64,000 nt of DNA from assembly GCF_949987515.2 (NCBI RefSeq), contig NC_082700.1:35985380-36049379 (forward strand). The letters run 5' to 3'. Numbering within the stretch: the first letter of the stretch is position 1; each line of letters begins with the position of its first letter. The stretch is from Delphinus delphis. Taxonomy: Eukaryota; Chordata; Mammalia; Artiodactyla; Delphinidae. The notes under the pieces were generated by a model that ran no database searches, was not told the origin of the DNA, and was given only the letters and a program-made list of their open reading frames with translations. Position numbers and translations under genes: made by a program. Positions 47,509 through 61,434 of the stretch are shown one piece after another.

Positions 47509-48590
47509 TATTCTTCCATTCTCCAATTTTCTGATTTAAGTCTCAGGCTTTTTATTGTGTATGGTTCATTGATCTAAGTTTCTAATCAATCAATCAACTT
47601 CTGTAAAATTCCTGTAATCAAAAAATAAATAGAACACATTCAACATAGCACCATCTACTTTTGTAATTTCATACTACTTATAAAGAAGTAAAAACTTATA
47701 GATATTTGCAGATATATCTACATGCATACCATTTTAAAAATAATTTTTCATTTCTTTTATATTTATAGCACTCAGTATTTGTTTTGGTAGCTCTCCACTT
47801 CTCTTGATATAATCTTCACAACTGAATCTATTTACTTTCTATAAAAGCATAGCCCTTTACTTTCAATATTTATATTCCATCATTTTACTGATACTCTATT
47901 ATATTAGTCAATTAAAAATTATTAAAACTAACATAAAACACATTTAATAATGAGTATAATTGACTTTTGGTAGAAACACAACTCAACTTGTAGATGGAAA
48001 ACTTTCAGAACATGTTACAATGCAGCTTATTATCAGAAGCCTTTCATTACATAAACATCAGTCATTTTTCACAGAAAAGGAAAAACATAGAAGCCAGATC
48101 ACTGATTAAGAGAAGGTTGATTAACAAAGCTTATAATTTCCTACCCTCAACACAACCCAATACCACCGCTCTGGTCACAGATCTGTTTCTGTTCAATACA
48201 GCTTTTCTAAATATACACTGTTATCTAGTATTGTTACCATCTAGCTAGTTTCTAGAAACAAAACCAAGGAAAAATTTCTTAACTAACTTTCTTTTACAAA
48301 ATTCACGCTATCATTTCAGGATTGATTCAAAGATCTAATTAGATAAGTATTAAAATATTCTACAGCTCCTTGATCTGCAAAAAGTGTTACTCCTTCTTTG
48401 TCTTATTTAACAATAAAGTGCAAACTTGTCTTGGAAGACTATGAATGCAATTATTGTTTATCTGTATGTCTTTCCTACTGCACAACAACATAGGTCATGA
48501 GATACTTTAGAGTGGAAACAATATTTTATCAACATTTAAAAATGATCAATTTTGAGCAAGGAACGTGGAAGGAATTCAATAAAGAGCTAG
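47509..48590. other. Unassigned sequence
   Basis: About 1.1 kb, AT-rich. The 84-codon frame at 47,994-48,248 shows no recognisable domain. Confidence 0.4.
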
Positions 48591-48592
48591 AA

Positions 48593-48832
48593 TGTATTGA
48601 CTGCTTACTAAGCTCCAGGAACTCTGCTAAATATCTTACATGGATTATTTCATTATTGATCTAAAGAACACAACAAGGTAGATACTACTAGTATTTCAGT
48701 TTTACAGATGGTATGTTGAAAGTGAAAGAAGTTACATTTTTGCTCAAGGAATGACTTGCAGCTAGTAAGTGTTTCAGCATTCTGTCTGGGATTATGGCAC
48801 AAATTTGATATAATGTCCCTGCTCTTTTGGTG
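48593..48832 (-). mobile_element. MIR SINE, minus strand
   Basis: The plus strand reads MIR backward: 'attgactgcttactaagctc', 'aatatcttacatggattatt', 'ggtagatactactagtattt', 'cagttttacagatggtatgt', 'gacttgcagctagtaagtgt', 'tctgggattatggcac', 'ccctgctctt'. Diverged but complete, core included. Confidence 0.82.
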
Positions 48833-50038
48833 TTTACAGATTACTGTGATGGTCATGCATCATTCAGAGGGTTTTAACAATGAATGCATAATTACACATC
48901 AGGATAAATGTACTGAATCAAAGAATACATTGCTTATGATTATGTTCTGTGTTTTTACATATGAATTCATCATATATTTACAATGTATTTTTGGTACAAT
49001 GCCATCAGACATACATTTGTTTTACCTTGCCTTATATTACTTTGTGAATAACAAATACTATCCATTATAGATTAATTTTATTAAGGTCATAGACTCAAGA
49101 TATTCCCAAATTCTGAAAATTATCCTGATGTGTTAGTTTCATTTAGAAATTCTGTCTTCTCAGATTTAATATCAGTTAATATTTACAATGTTACTAAGAT
49201 CATTGTGTCCCTTCATACCTTAGTCTCGTACTTCCCTAAATAGGTCATACATTTATGCGAATGCTTCATTAAAATAGTTACTTAAAATGAGATTTTCTTT
49301 TTGATATTCTTTTTTGAAGGGTGCATATAATTTCTTAAAATAAATGTTCTTGTAGAGAGTTTTGTCCTTATGCCTTAAACTTCATGGTTATCTACATATG
49401 CTCTTTAAATAAACCACAGCATAGAAAAACTGCTTGAATATATTTTTGCTATTATCAGTGTGTCTGATTATTGTGATTGTCCTTCAATCTTATTGATTTT
49501 ATTCTTGAGTCATACTGCGTAGAAATCAATATTAATTGATTAAAAATGTCACCAGTGAAAGTAGCAGACTGATTTTGATGGTTAAAGTTAATTTCTGAAT
49601 GGATCTATGTTTCTGGTGGATCTACTGTTTTTTATTATTTTACTGATGTTTGTAATAGTAATTATAATCAAGTAGGAAAATTTAAAAAACATTCTTACCA
49701 TATGTCAACAAAGAAGTTCACAATCAGTGAGGTAAAATATATTTTCAAAGAAATTCATATCTCCCAAAGAAAAAGTAGCTTTTTATGAATGAAAAGATTA
49801 TTTGAAAAGGAGAGTTTTGTCTTAGGTTTTCAAATCTTATTATTCTGTTATTACAACCAAAATGTAAAAGGTTAACAAATGAATACAAACGTATATAAGT
49901 GAAACAGATTTACCATTCAGAAATAAAGCCAATATGCTCAGGATCCTAATATATGACAATGTTAGATTTAGAAGTTTCTGAGTAAAGGATGCTTTAATTT
50001 ATAATTAAAATTGACATGCATTAGGTCTGATGCTTTCT
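48833..50038. other. Unassigned sequence
   Basis: About 1.2 kb of AT-rich DNA. A 104-codon plus-strand frame (48,756-49,070) begins in the MIR and shows no family features. Confidence 0.4.
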
Positions 50039-50039
50039 G

Positions 50040-50568
50040 ATTAAAAATGGGCAGAGGATCTGAATAGACATTTTTCAAAAGACATACGGATGGCCAATAA
50101 GCACATGAAAAGATGCTCAACGTCACTAACCATCAGAGAAATGCAAATTAAGAATACAGTGAGATATCACCTCACACCCATCAGAATGCACTACAGGTAC
50201 ATGTTGGCGATGATGTAAAGAAAAGGAAACTTTCGTGCACTATTGGTGGTAAAATTGGTACAGCCACTATGGAAAACAGTATGGAGGGTCCTCAAAAACT
50301 TTAAAAAAAGCAGCTACCATCTGATCCAACATTTTTGCTACTGGGTATTTATCCGAAGACAAATAAAACACTAATTTGAAAAGATATAAGCACCCCTATG
50401 TTCATTGCAGCATTATTCACAATAGCCAAGATACAGAAACAAACTAAAAGCCCATCAGTGGATTAATGGATAAAGAAGATTTGATATATATACACAGTGG
50501 AATACTACTTAGAAAAAAATGAAATCTTGCCATTTGTGACAACATGGATGGGCCTTGAGGATATTATT
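50040..50568 (+). mobile_element. L1 fragment (ORF2 C-terminal part), plus strand
   Basis: Plus-strand ORF2 end: 'gaatagacatttttcaaaag', 'aaaagatgctcaacgtcact', 'gagatatcacctcacaccca', 'aaaattggtacagccactat', 'tatgttcattgcagcattat', 'tgacaacatggatgggcctt'. Truncated at both ends; no 3' UTR or A-tail, so later deletion or rearrangement removed the end. L1MA/MB-like. Confidence 0.88.
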
Positions 50569-53500
50569 ATTCACTCTGATTGATAATTCTCAAAAAGGAG
50601 GAAAAATAGTGCCTTCAGTTCATTAATAAGAATTAATCATGCTTTAGAATCCATATAGAAAGGATGGAGATACTGAACTCTATGAATTTTTAAAAATTTG
50701 TATATGAAAATATATATTTAAAATCCTTTAAAAATAAAATATCAGACTAAGGAAAAAAAATAAAAATTATATGAAGAAGGGGCTTCATTATAAATAATGA
50801 GTACTTATAAGGCATTAAAAAAAAGAGATAGAAAAGATCATGTAATGGTAATTTTCAGAAAATAAAACAGGTAATTAAGAAAAGGAAAATGTTCCAAAAG
50901 ACACTAAATCTGAGAATTTCCTGGTAGAAAAAAACATGAAAATTAAAACAACAATTAGATAGTATCTTAAAATCAAATCTTAAAGTTGATTATCTCTGGT
51001 AATACAGGATCATTTTTAAGTTGGATATCTGCTTCTACTGCTATATAAACAAAATATTTCAATATAGAGGAAATTATAGAATAGTATTTGATACAACTTA
51101 AATCAAAGCTACCAATTATATTCCCATATAGAGGAGTTCTCTTCTCCTAATTTCTTCTAGATTAAAAAAAATCTAAAATAAAACAGGTAGGAGTTGCTAT
51201 TTTCACTAGCAACCAAGAGATTCAAATTGCTTCTGTGTAATTAATTCACTCATTGATCAAATATCGAATATAATTATGAGCCTGTTCAGTCACTCATAAA
51301 GCCTCTGATCATATGACATTGTTAAATATTCAAAGAAAACCTTTCAAATAGATAAACTAATAGGAAGAGTTAATTAGTATGTTTATTTGTGGTTCCTGTT
51401 GAAGGCAAAAATAAAAGTTATATTATCTTCCATCATAATTTTTTTGGAATATTTTATTCATAAATTTAAATTCTAATAAAGGTGATATTTCTGAAAATAT
51501 CAGACACCTGATATTTTCCCATAAATCATGATGACAATAATTTCTAGTTTACCTTCTGCAAGAAAGAAAACACATTAAGGACAATATAGCATTAAGAGCC
51601 ACTCTAACAAAATTTATTAAATGTTTTTAAAATTAAGCAAATAAGTGCCTTGCTAAAAAATTGTTATATTATCTACTGTAACTCTAACTGGAAAATTTAG
51701 CTTTTATTAATATTGCTTTTGACAGAGCAGATGTCATTTTTGAATAACAACTGATATTTGTCTTTTCATTTCTCTAAAATTAAAGAAAAAACACTTAAAA
51801 TTCTGTCCTTTGCATGAGACTATTTTCCTCCTTCACTGAAGGTATATGAACAGCATCAAAAAGTCTTACTCTGCCTTTAATTCATGATTTCCTTCAATTA
51901 TGTAACTTTTTAAATAGCTCTTCTTAACATAGCAGGAATTCCTCCTGTTGTAGAATTCCTTTTTTTATAACTCAGATATATAGTCTAATCGCCCTTATGT
52001 ACGTGCTTTGTCACTAATAAAATTCTTATTGAAAATTAACAATGCTTTCAGTATGTACCTATACAAAGCATCATATATCTACATTTCTTCCAGGTACACA
52101 AATATCCTTTTAACACTCACCCCTCCCCCCCAATATCATTAAACAAAAGATATACATGCTCACATAAGATAATAGTTGTTATTCAGTCTAATTCTAACAC
52201 TTATATGGAAACATATTCTATACTGCCATTGAAGACATTTTGAAGCAATATAATCTAAAGCTAGGTTTACTTAGTAAAGTAAAAAGCAAGAGTGCTTCTT
52301 CATAAAAATTGTTTCAAGAGATAATCATTTCATATCACTTTCCCATAGCTTTGACCTGAAGAAGCAGAAACAAATTTTATATACTAGTCTAGTATACTCT
52401 TGTTATGGATTATTTTTTAAAGAAGCACAGTGAACATGACCAATGAATAGAATGCATAATGTGTGGGAAGATGAACAGTGAATAATAAAGTTTTAGCTTA
52501 AATGAGAACCTCTTTCTCTCGAGGCTCAATAGTTTGATCAAGGCACTGTGTTTTAAAATGTAGCTTATAACCTACCACACTGAAATAGGTGGGAGAATGT
52601 GTTTCAGATAAGATGTGAATTTAGAAATCTTATCCTTTGGTTACGTGTCTCAGGGAGTAGCAATTTTCCCTTTAATAAGTATTTCAATTTAAAGAGAGAC
52701 GCCTCAGTAAAATGAAAATAAATGACAGTGCTATCTCCAAAGAGACAGTGTATTATTTTTAAATGGATGCTCTGTCCCATGCTCTGCCCCATGACATTTA
52801 AATGCTCAAATTAAACAGTCAAAGATAGGGTTAACTCATTCCCACAGACGTGAAATTGAGTCTCCATTTTTGTTCTAATTTGAATGGAAAAAAGACAAGG
52901 GAAAAGAGCACCAAACCTAAATAATATTTTTACAAAGATTACATATAACAATAACCAGGGACATAGGGAAATCTCGAATAATGTCATTGCAACTTAGAGC
53001 TAACCTTCTTGATTACCGCCCAAATATTCTTTGTTACAGGTATTCAAAAAATGGAAAACAATTGTTAAGTAGTTTTTAATAGATAATTATATTTTTAAAT
53101 GATTATTCATTGGTCTTTAGATTTGAATTTGAAATTTTTATTAGACTTTGAAGGTAATTGGATTTGAAACAATTCAATCACATAGACACCTGATATAATG
53201 CATCTTTACTGTTTGACACAAATCAGGCATGCTCATGGCATCAAGGGTCTGACTGTCACATTTGTTTTGTCTGGAGCAAGTTCAAAACGTTTGTAAAATC
53301 TCAGGACAACATGTCCCTCAATTTTTACATTAGCCCCAATATAGTAGAAGAAATTTTGTGAGGGAAAATAACAATATACATAGATATTTTTGGTGATAGG
53401 ATTTTCTCCCTCTTTTTCATTCTTATTTCATCCTGTTGAGGAAGGGTATTTTCAAGCATTAAAATGCAGCCAAGTCTCTACTTTCCCATTCCCAGTTGTG

Positions 53501-55772
53501 CTCAGGATAAGAAAGTTGAAAATTTACTTCAATTTACACTACTAGCATGTATTTGTTAGAACTTTAATCTCTATTATTTTCATTAATATCCCCAATATCA
53601 GAAGAGAAAATTGGTATAATTGATGTACTATTACTCTTTTAATTTCTAGGATTACACAAGTGTCAGCATTCAGGTATTGGAAATAAGAATGATGAAATAA
53701 ACTAGATAGCATTTTTTTTCCTAGAAAAAAACAATTATCTGGGGCCCACAGTAAAATATTCTGAATAATCATTGTGAGTTTTGTTTTGTTTTAATGTCCC
53801 AGGGGACTGTAACCTTTGGTCAAGATTGAAAAACACTCACCTACATTGTGGTTTCCCTGCAAGTTAATTATGCTACATAAGGAGATGAAATACAAACTTT
53901 GTCAAATTTGATTACATCTACAGGTATCTCAACTCCCTGTATACTATTTCTAAATATATCTTTTATGCAGTGATAACTTAATTGTTACTTCCATGATCCA
54001 AATCCCTTTGAAGAGAGCTGATTTCCCAGTTTTCCAAGTATGGATGCTAGACTATTTCCAACGGAGGACTGGATGTGATTTAAAATGTACAATCACAAGC
54101 AACTAGTCCAACTATATAACTTATCAACTTTTGAATCTTTACTGCAAACTTTAAATTGCAGCCATACACTCCACTTAGATTGACAGGAATGTCTAAGAGT
54201 TATAATTGCCTTAGCAAAAGCAAATTTGTGGCTTTGCATAGAATGTTCATTCTTTTAAGTAAAGATGCTAACTAATAATTTCTCTGCTGACAAAAAGAAA
54301 TGAAGTAAAATATTTCATGTTTTGATAAGCTATTTAATTTTTTGAAGTGCATAGGTAATATATTCTGCACAAATTTGACATTAAATGCTTATAGCTCTAA
54401 TATTATAGGATATACATAACATATATTCATGAATTAGTTGTGCAATAGTTAAATGCATCACTGAAAACAGTTTTGCATTATGCAACATACAAACATTCAT
54501 TTACTGATAGTTTGTTTATCCATCTGCCATTCTCTTAGTGTTTATTTGGACTTAATTTTCATATTCTTCCTGATATGTAAACATGCTAACCTATTAATTT
54601 AACTTCAGTGTTCCAGTTCACTAAACAGCTTAATGCCCTTGTTACACAATTGCTCTTGTTCTTCATACTAAAATGGCAATTTTATGAAGTCTTGTGGTAA
54701 GTATGAATATAGATTTACTAACGAAGTAAAGCTATTAATACATGAATTCATTCAACTCCTCAGAGTGCATACTTAATGGAACATACAATCAACTAATATA
54801 GTAGAAAATCTTTGAGAATGAGATTAACTATCTCTGGGCAATTTCAGCTTTTACTTGAGAAATATTCATTTCTATCAAGTTTGCTGATTCTATACTTTTC
54901 AAAAGGGTACGCAAATTTAAAGTTTAAAAAATAAGAATTTTAGAAAGAGACACATATTCTAACCACACTAAATTAAAGGAAAGGGAGGCACTTCTGACAT
55001 TACAATTTATCTTAATTTGCAGAAGTGAACATTTGAGGCAGTTGTTTACTGAGTATGGAGAAAATGTGAAATAATTCATGGGTGTGTATCATACCAGTGG
55101 TTAAAGAGCAGGCATGAAAAATGACTATTCACACTGATGACTGCATCAATTTAACATAAGAACATGTATTGAGTATTTCCCAAAAGAAAACATTAATTTA
55201 AGAATCCCAGATTCAAGTTAAGGAAATTCACAGTTCTTGTGTAGGAATTCTCTCTAATAATTTTTAGTCATTTATCAATTTACTTTCTTGGGGTAGAACC
55301 AACACTGAGATTTAATTTATCTACTTGTAAATTCATGAGAGTATGATGTCCACATTAATTTGTACATTAAGATATAGTTTTAATTTTCTTTAGTATTAAA
55401 ATGTAAAATATAACTAAATTATGCTTAAAACATTTGGCTGAGTGTGTGCAATATTAATTGCATTTAAAGATGGGGAACTCAGAAGTAAATGTCTCCAAGT
55501 TCTCCCAGTGCCATGATGACTAAGTCAAGACAGTAAATATATTTACTTCCAAAGTCCCTGGCTGTTACAGGACACACTCTAGCAAATCAACTAAGGGAAT
55601 ATGTTTCAGAGTAATGATGGTATTGTATTAATTTTAGCATGTACTTATAGCTTTATCATAGATTACAAGAATCTATTATGGGTTTTTTTTTTCATACTTA
55701 GTGTTAAGTGGTTAGATAAGTTTGCCAAAATATTTTCATAAAATCCTATTCCAAACTCCAAATATACATGTT

Positions 55773-55819
<47 letters not shown>

Positions 55820-55920
55820 TCTTCCCCTTTCAAACTCTCTAATGATTCCTAAGAAACTGTTTTACCTGGCAAATAGATTCTCTATTTCAATACACTTAAT
55901 TCTATGGCAAGTCAAAAGAC
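50569..55920. other. Long unassigned AT-rich stretch
   Basis: About 5.3 kb, the longest stretch without a recognised transposon. There are no frames above 80 codons with plausible content, and a C run near 52,124-52,131. The (AT)n at 55,780-55,816 is listed separately. It may be single-copy DNA; conservation with other mammals would be the way to find function here. Confidence 0.45.
55774..55816. repeat. (AT)n microsatellite
   Basis: About 20 TA units after 'catgtttatatatacata'. No adjacent L1 was recognised, unlike the runs at 17.7 and 42.3 kb. Confidence 0.92.
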
Positions 55921-55921
55921 T

Positions 55922-56498
55922 TGGAATAACCAAAACAATACTGAAGTAGATGAAAAAAGTTTGAGAAGCCACAATACTTTCAATAATTACCATAAAACTT
56001 AGTAATAAAATGTGTGGTATTGGCAAAATGATAGACATATAGATCAGTGCAAGATAATGGAGAGTCAAGAAAATAAACTCATGAACATATAGCTAAAACT
56101 GATTTCTTATAAAGAAAAAGCAAATCAATGGGAGAAGAATAGTCATTTCAACAAATGATGCTGGAACAATTAATTGTAAGTCAATATCTAAAAAAAAAAA
56201 AAAACCTTAGATACAGACCTTACACCTTTCAAAAAATTGTCTCAAAATGCACCTGAGATATAAATGCCAAAGGAAAAACTATAAAATTTCTAGAAAGAAA
56301 CAAGGGGAAACTCTACATAATCTTGTGGTTGAGGTTTTAGATATGACACCAAAAACATGATACATTAAAAAATTGATAAATTGGACTATATAAGAATGAA
56401 AGTTTCTGCTTTATGAAAGAGTATGTTAAGAGAATGAAAAGGCAAGCCACGAACTGGGAGAAGATATATATAAAACACATATCTGATAAAGAACACTG
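55922..56498 (+). mobile_element. Old L1M, left part (ORF2)
   Basis: Diverged plus-strand ORF2: 'accaaaacaatactgaagta', 'gtgtggtattggcaaaatga', 'agacatatagatcagtgcaa', 'gtcatttcaacaaatgatgc', 'cgaactgggagaagatatat', 'aaaacacatatctgataaag'. It is cut at 56,498 by an LTR and continues at 57,026. Confidence 0.82.
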
Positions 56499-57025
56499 TG
56501 ATAGTTAATTTTATGTGTCAATTCAACTGCCCAGTAGTGCTCAGATTAAACATTATATCTGGGAATATCTGTGAGGGTGTTTTCAGATGAGATTGTCATT
56601 TGAATTGGTGGACTCAGTATATGACCTCCCCAGTGAGGCCTCATCCAATCAGATGAGGGCCTGAATAGAGCAAAATGTGGAAGGAGAAATTCATCCCTTT
56701 TTTTCTGCCTCAGTGTTTGAGATGGGGCATCTCATTTCTTCTCTGTCCCTTGGAGTGGGTTTCATACCAGTTGCTCCCCTGGTTCTCAGACCTTCAAATT
56801 CGTATTGAATTACAACCTCCCAGTTTTCCTGGGTATTGTGCTTGAACTTGGCATATTGTAGGAGTCCTCAGTCTCCATAATTGCATGAGATAAATTCCTG
56901 ATAATAAATCTCCTTTATATCTTTATATCTATCTATCTACCTATCCATCCATCTATTATCTATCTATCTATCTATCATTATCTCCTATATTCTACAGGTT
57001 TATTTCTCTGAAAAACTTTAATACA
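56499..57025 (+). mobile_element. Solo LTR inserted in L1M
   Basis: It starts 'tgatagttaattttatgtgt' and ends '..actttaataca', i.e. TG...CA ends as in LTRs. Internal landmarks are 'cctcatccaatcagatgagg', 'gagatggggcatctcatttc', 'ttgcatgagataaattcctg', 'ataataaatctcc'. It interrupts one continuous L1 text (56,498 joins 57,026). The putative target copies near 'cact' and 'cacc' are degraded. I recognise the repeat as mammal-wide but am not certain of its name; no internal retroviral genes are present. Confidence 0.75.
56925..56982. repeat. (TATC)n microsatellite inside the LTR
   Basis: Imperfect TATC/CATC/TACC tetranucleotides near the 3' end of the LTR, after 'ctcctttatatct'. Confidence 0.85.
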
Positions 57026-58085
57026 GGCACCTATTCAAAATACAAAAACAATTCTTAAAATTCCACAATAAGAAATTTAAAATTCTAGTTAAAAATGGAC
57101 AAATCAGCGGAAAAAAAATCTCACCAAGATGTCAAAGATATACAGATGACAAAGAAGCATATGAAAAGATGCTCAATATCATTTGTCATTAAATTCCAAA
57201 TTAAAACAATGAGATACTAGTATAGACCAACTAGAATCGATAACTTCCTAAATCTGACATGAATGTGAAGTAACAGAAACTCTCATTCACTGGGAATGCA
57301 AAGTCGTTCGCCCACTTTGGCAGTTTGGAAGTTTCTTAGAAGGCTAAATTTTGTCTTAACATATGATCCAGCAATCATGCTTGTAGATATTTATCCAACT
57401 GATTTGAAAATGTATGTCCACACAAAAATCTGAAAGTTTATAGCAATTTAAATCATAATTATCACTAGTTGGAATAAACCAAGATGCCCTTCAATAGGTG
57501 AATAAATTAAAAAACAAACAAACAACAAAAACAAAACAGGAATACATATGTATAGTGCAGTATTACTCAGCAATTAAAAAAGGGTTAACTTAATAAACCC
57601 ACACAAGGATATGGGTTAATCTTAAATGTTCACTGCTAACTGAAAGAAACCAGTCTGAAAGGCTGAATACTGTATGATTCCATTTATATAACATTATGGA
57701 AAAATTAAAAACTGCTGGGATAGTAAACACATCAGTGGTTGCCAGGAGTTGGAAGGAATATATTAAATAGGTAAAGCAAAGAGGAATTCTGTTTATAAGA
57801 CAGTGAAAAGGAATTTTATTTTAAAATATTGTGTATGATATTGTAACTGGATATACATGACCCTAACCCATCTACAGAAATTTAAAGCACAAAGAATGGA
57901 CTTTAATGTGTGTATTTTTTTTTTTATTAAGGAAGTCAGAGGATTCCAGAATGGAATAAAGAATGTGACCAAAAAGTAAAACCTAACTGCCTCATAAATG
58001 TATGAAACAATCTCACCAAATAGGGTAAGATAAAAAGGAGCCAATTTAATTAACTTTGGAATTGAGTGGAATATAAAAAAAACAA
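57026..58085 (+). mobile_element. Old L1M, right part (ORF2 end and 3' UTR)
   Basis: The L1 resumes: 'tattcaaaatacaaaaacaa', 'aagatgctcaatatcatttg', 'cattcactgggaatgcaaag', 'gatccagcaatcatgcttgt', 'cagtattactcagcaattaa', 'gtggttgccaggagttggaa', and the late 3' UTR 'cacaaagaatggactttaat'. The right boundary past about 57,910 is uncertain. Confidence 0.78.
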
Positions 58086-59636
58086 AAGCAAAGGGAACTC
58101 CACACCACTACTGCAGTCTGGTTGAGAAAGGTGTTTTCCATGGGGATATGAATTAACCATTCTGAAATAACTATACATCATACTAGATTTACACAACTAA
58201 GTAAATTCATGGTGGAAGGTGGAAGCTAGATTTTCTCACTGTTGGAGTGGATGGTTACAGATAAGTCAGTGAAAGGGCAAGAGAAGGACTAGGAAGTATT
58301 CACTTCCCTACATCTAGTGTTGCTTGGTAGCTTAGAGAAAATTAACAGCTAACATGATTTCCATTTTTGTGGTTTTATTCACCTGATTATCAAATGTGCA
58401 TGAACAAATTCTTGCATTGTAAATAAATTTTTTAACAGAAAACTGTATTCATTTGCAGTAAATCCCCCACCCCACCCTCGTTTCCCAGTTGGTGCTTATT
58501 GTAGGGTTGTCACCTCCTTCCTGGGAAGGGCCATGGACCTTTGCTTTTCTTTCTCATTCACAGCTCCCATCCCCTTTCTTAGAGCAGGAGGAGGAGAAAT
58601 AAGATTGACACACAGGCAATTCTTAATCTACTTGAAATCCTGTAAGAAGCTTGATGCACTCTAGATGTGGCAGATGTTTAAGAATGACTTTGCCCTGTGG
58701 ATATTTTTGTGGGTTCTTCAGAGTCTGACCCCTCCAGGCCCTTCTGATTGTGTGGGCCGTGCCTCTGCTTCCTCTGCAGCTCATTCCTCAGTAACTCTCT
58801 TACTGCTGGGGTTCTTTACCATGTCAGACTTCCCTCTTGGGCAGACTGTGTTCTAAAATGAGGTCAGGCTGACACTACTGCAAGAACTCACTGGGATTCA
58901 TGCACTTATTAATCACTCCCAGAAGGAAGAACAGTTATTTGGCAGATGCAGCTTTTACCCTGCTACCCTACAGGTAATTTAATCTTTCCCAAGCATGGGT
59001 CAGGAAATAGTCCTTCTTGTCCTTCAATTTCCAGAGCACATAGCACATGCTCCAAATTGCTCTGTTAAAGCGTATTCATTATAGTTGAATTAGAAATTGC
59101 ATTCTTTCATCCCTATCTCCTGTTCTTATTCTGGAGAAAGCCACAAAGACTTCTTTTCAAATTAAATCCTCTTTAGCAATTCCCCTCCTTTAAAAAATTT
59201 TTCATTTTCTGTCTCGAGAATTCTTGGTTCTTATTGTGTTTATGCTTCAGCTGAAACTGAGGTACAAAGAGTTCCATTCTAATATCATGTTATAGTGATC
59301 CACTTCTGCAGTGGAATTGTTGGCATTTTAATCTCTTTTTATGTAAATCTCTCATTACTAGAGAGAAAAGAAAGTAAAATACAGACTTATAATTCAATTA
59401 TTTTTTTATTTGCTATTTTTCTAATTCCATTCATTACAGATAAATCTTACTTTAATGTCAGTTAAATTAGAAACTATGAACTCCCATTTGTAACTGATAC
59501 ACAAAATTGTGAAAGGCTCCACTTAAAGACTTAAACATTCTTTATTGAATGTTTATATGATCTATACAATACATTATAGATAGTGCAACTACAGAGTGGA
59601 AAAAAATACAAAATCCCATAACATTTCTTAAAGGTA
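58086..59636. other. Unassigned sequence
   Basis: About 1.5 kb. 58,440-58,860 is GC-richer than its surroundings and holds a 63-codon plus-strand frame (58,665-58,856) with no recognised domain. No repeat recognised. Confidence 0.4.
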
Positions 59637-59637
59637 C

Positions 59638-59998
59638 TGTAGTAGATTGAATGTCTACATCCTAACCCCAAGAACATCTGAATAATATTATTCAGAAAAA
59701 AGCGTACTTTGCAGATGTAATTAGATTAAGATCTTGAGGTGAGATTATTCTCCTAAATTCAATGATAAGAATCGTTATAAAGAAGCACACGAAAGTGAGA
59801 TAGGAAAAAAGAAAAGAAGGTCACGTTAAAGATGGAGGCAGAATTGGAGTGATGCATCACGAGACCAGAAACTGGAAAAGGAATGCTAAAACCTGATTTT
59901 GGACTTCTAGTCTGCAGAATTGTGAGAGAATATATTTCTGACATGTTAAACAACCCCATTTGTGGTAATTTGTTACAGCAGTTTCAGGAAATTAATAT
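59638..59998 (+). mobile_element. Solo LTR, MLT1A/B-like (MaLR), plus strand
   Basis: It begins 'tgtagtagattgaatgtcta' and contains 'cagatgtaattagattaaga', 'gatggaggcagaattggagt', 'tgatgcatcacgagaccaga', 'ttggacttctagtctgcaga', then ends 'gtggtaatttgttacagcag' and 'aaattaatata'. This is the order of MLT1 LTRs. No internal region is attached, so it is a solo LTR relic. Confidence 0.85.
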
Positions 59999-61150
59999 AG
60001 GAAATCAGTTAGGTTACATTAAAATACTCAAAAAATAACAAAAGTATGGCACAAACATCCTTAATTTTATTTATCATTCATTTAACAATACAGGAAAGGT
60101 GATCAAGGGCAGCAAGTAGCTCTTCTCAACAGACTCAGATCCTCCCATCTTTGTCTCCTTTATTCATAAGCTTTGCTATAGTTTGCATTCTTTCAGGAGA
60201 GGGGAAAAGAGAGGGTGAAGGAGTCAAATACACTCTGTTAAAAATACATCATTTCTGTTCCCATTCTATAAGAGATGACGTAGTCACAATGTCACATCTC
60301 AGTGCAAGAGAGGCTAAGAAATGTTCTCTATCTTGTGCTTGGCTATAATGCTATAACTATGGATGAAGGAGGAAATGTTTTGATAAAATGCTAGCATAAT
60401 TTGCCAGACTTAGTGTTGTCAAAATTAGAATTTCCCAAAATTGAAGTCAAGTTAATATTTTCAAATCATTACTATCATCTACAAAATTGTAAGTGTACAT
60501 ACAAATATACAGCTTTATTTGTACTTCATATGGTAGTATGTAATTTTCAGAATGTGCACAAGGTACATTGCCTACATCATTTTTCTAAGACAAAATAATT
60601 TTAATTTTACAAGAAATGATTCACACATTTTACTTAGATTTAGAAAAGCACAAATCCAATTAGCAAATTTTCTAATCTAAAGGTGCTATAAGTGTTGAAT
60701 AGTTGGTCATTTCTTGAACCAAATTGCTTTTTAGAACCAATCATTAGTCAGTGTATTATAAGGAAATTGAACACTCAGAATATGTCACCACACTTTTATT
60801 AAAACCTTTGAAAGGACAAAATTATACATGCACTTTAAATAACTTTAAAATGTATCAGATGAAGACAAGGGAAAAATATAAATTAAATATGGAAAAATCT
60901 CTTGTACTGTCAGTAACAAGAAAATCTACTTCCCTTGTGAAGAAATAAACAAAAACAAAAAACAGTGACTTCTGTCACACAAATGGTAAATACAACACTC
61001 GCTTTTCACCTTCGTAGCTAATTAAATTTCTTTGCATTTTGAAGATTCTGTTCAGTTTCTTCTAAAAAAATATACACTCAGTTTTAATAACCTAATAAAT
61101 GTCTTACTCAAATAGCTAATTTACATATTTCAATATCAACATGCTTTATT
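59999..61150. other. Unassigned sequence
   Basis: AT-rich, about 1.1 kb; several ~65-codon frames with no recognised content. Confidence 0.4.
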
Positions 61151-61434
61151 TATTTAATGTGAGTAATCATGGAACATTTATTGATATCCACAGGAATGAT
61201 GTCTTCAGAATCTGAGTTACTTCCTTTTCAACATTTCATAAGTTACAAGGTCACTAAATTTTTTATCTCTACAAATTTCTTCCACTTACCAGTAAATTTT
61301 GGTCTTTCTAGATATCTTCACTATGGATTCAGCATGGCACGCTCATGGCATTCTTGTGAAGTTTCCCAACAATCATTAGTTTGTCTGAAGTTTCCTAGCT
61401 CAAATCCCTGATAGTAAAATCCTGGTTGATTTAA

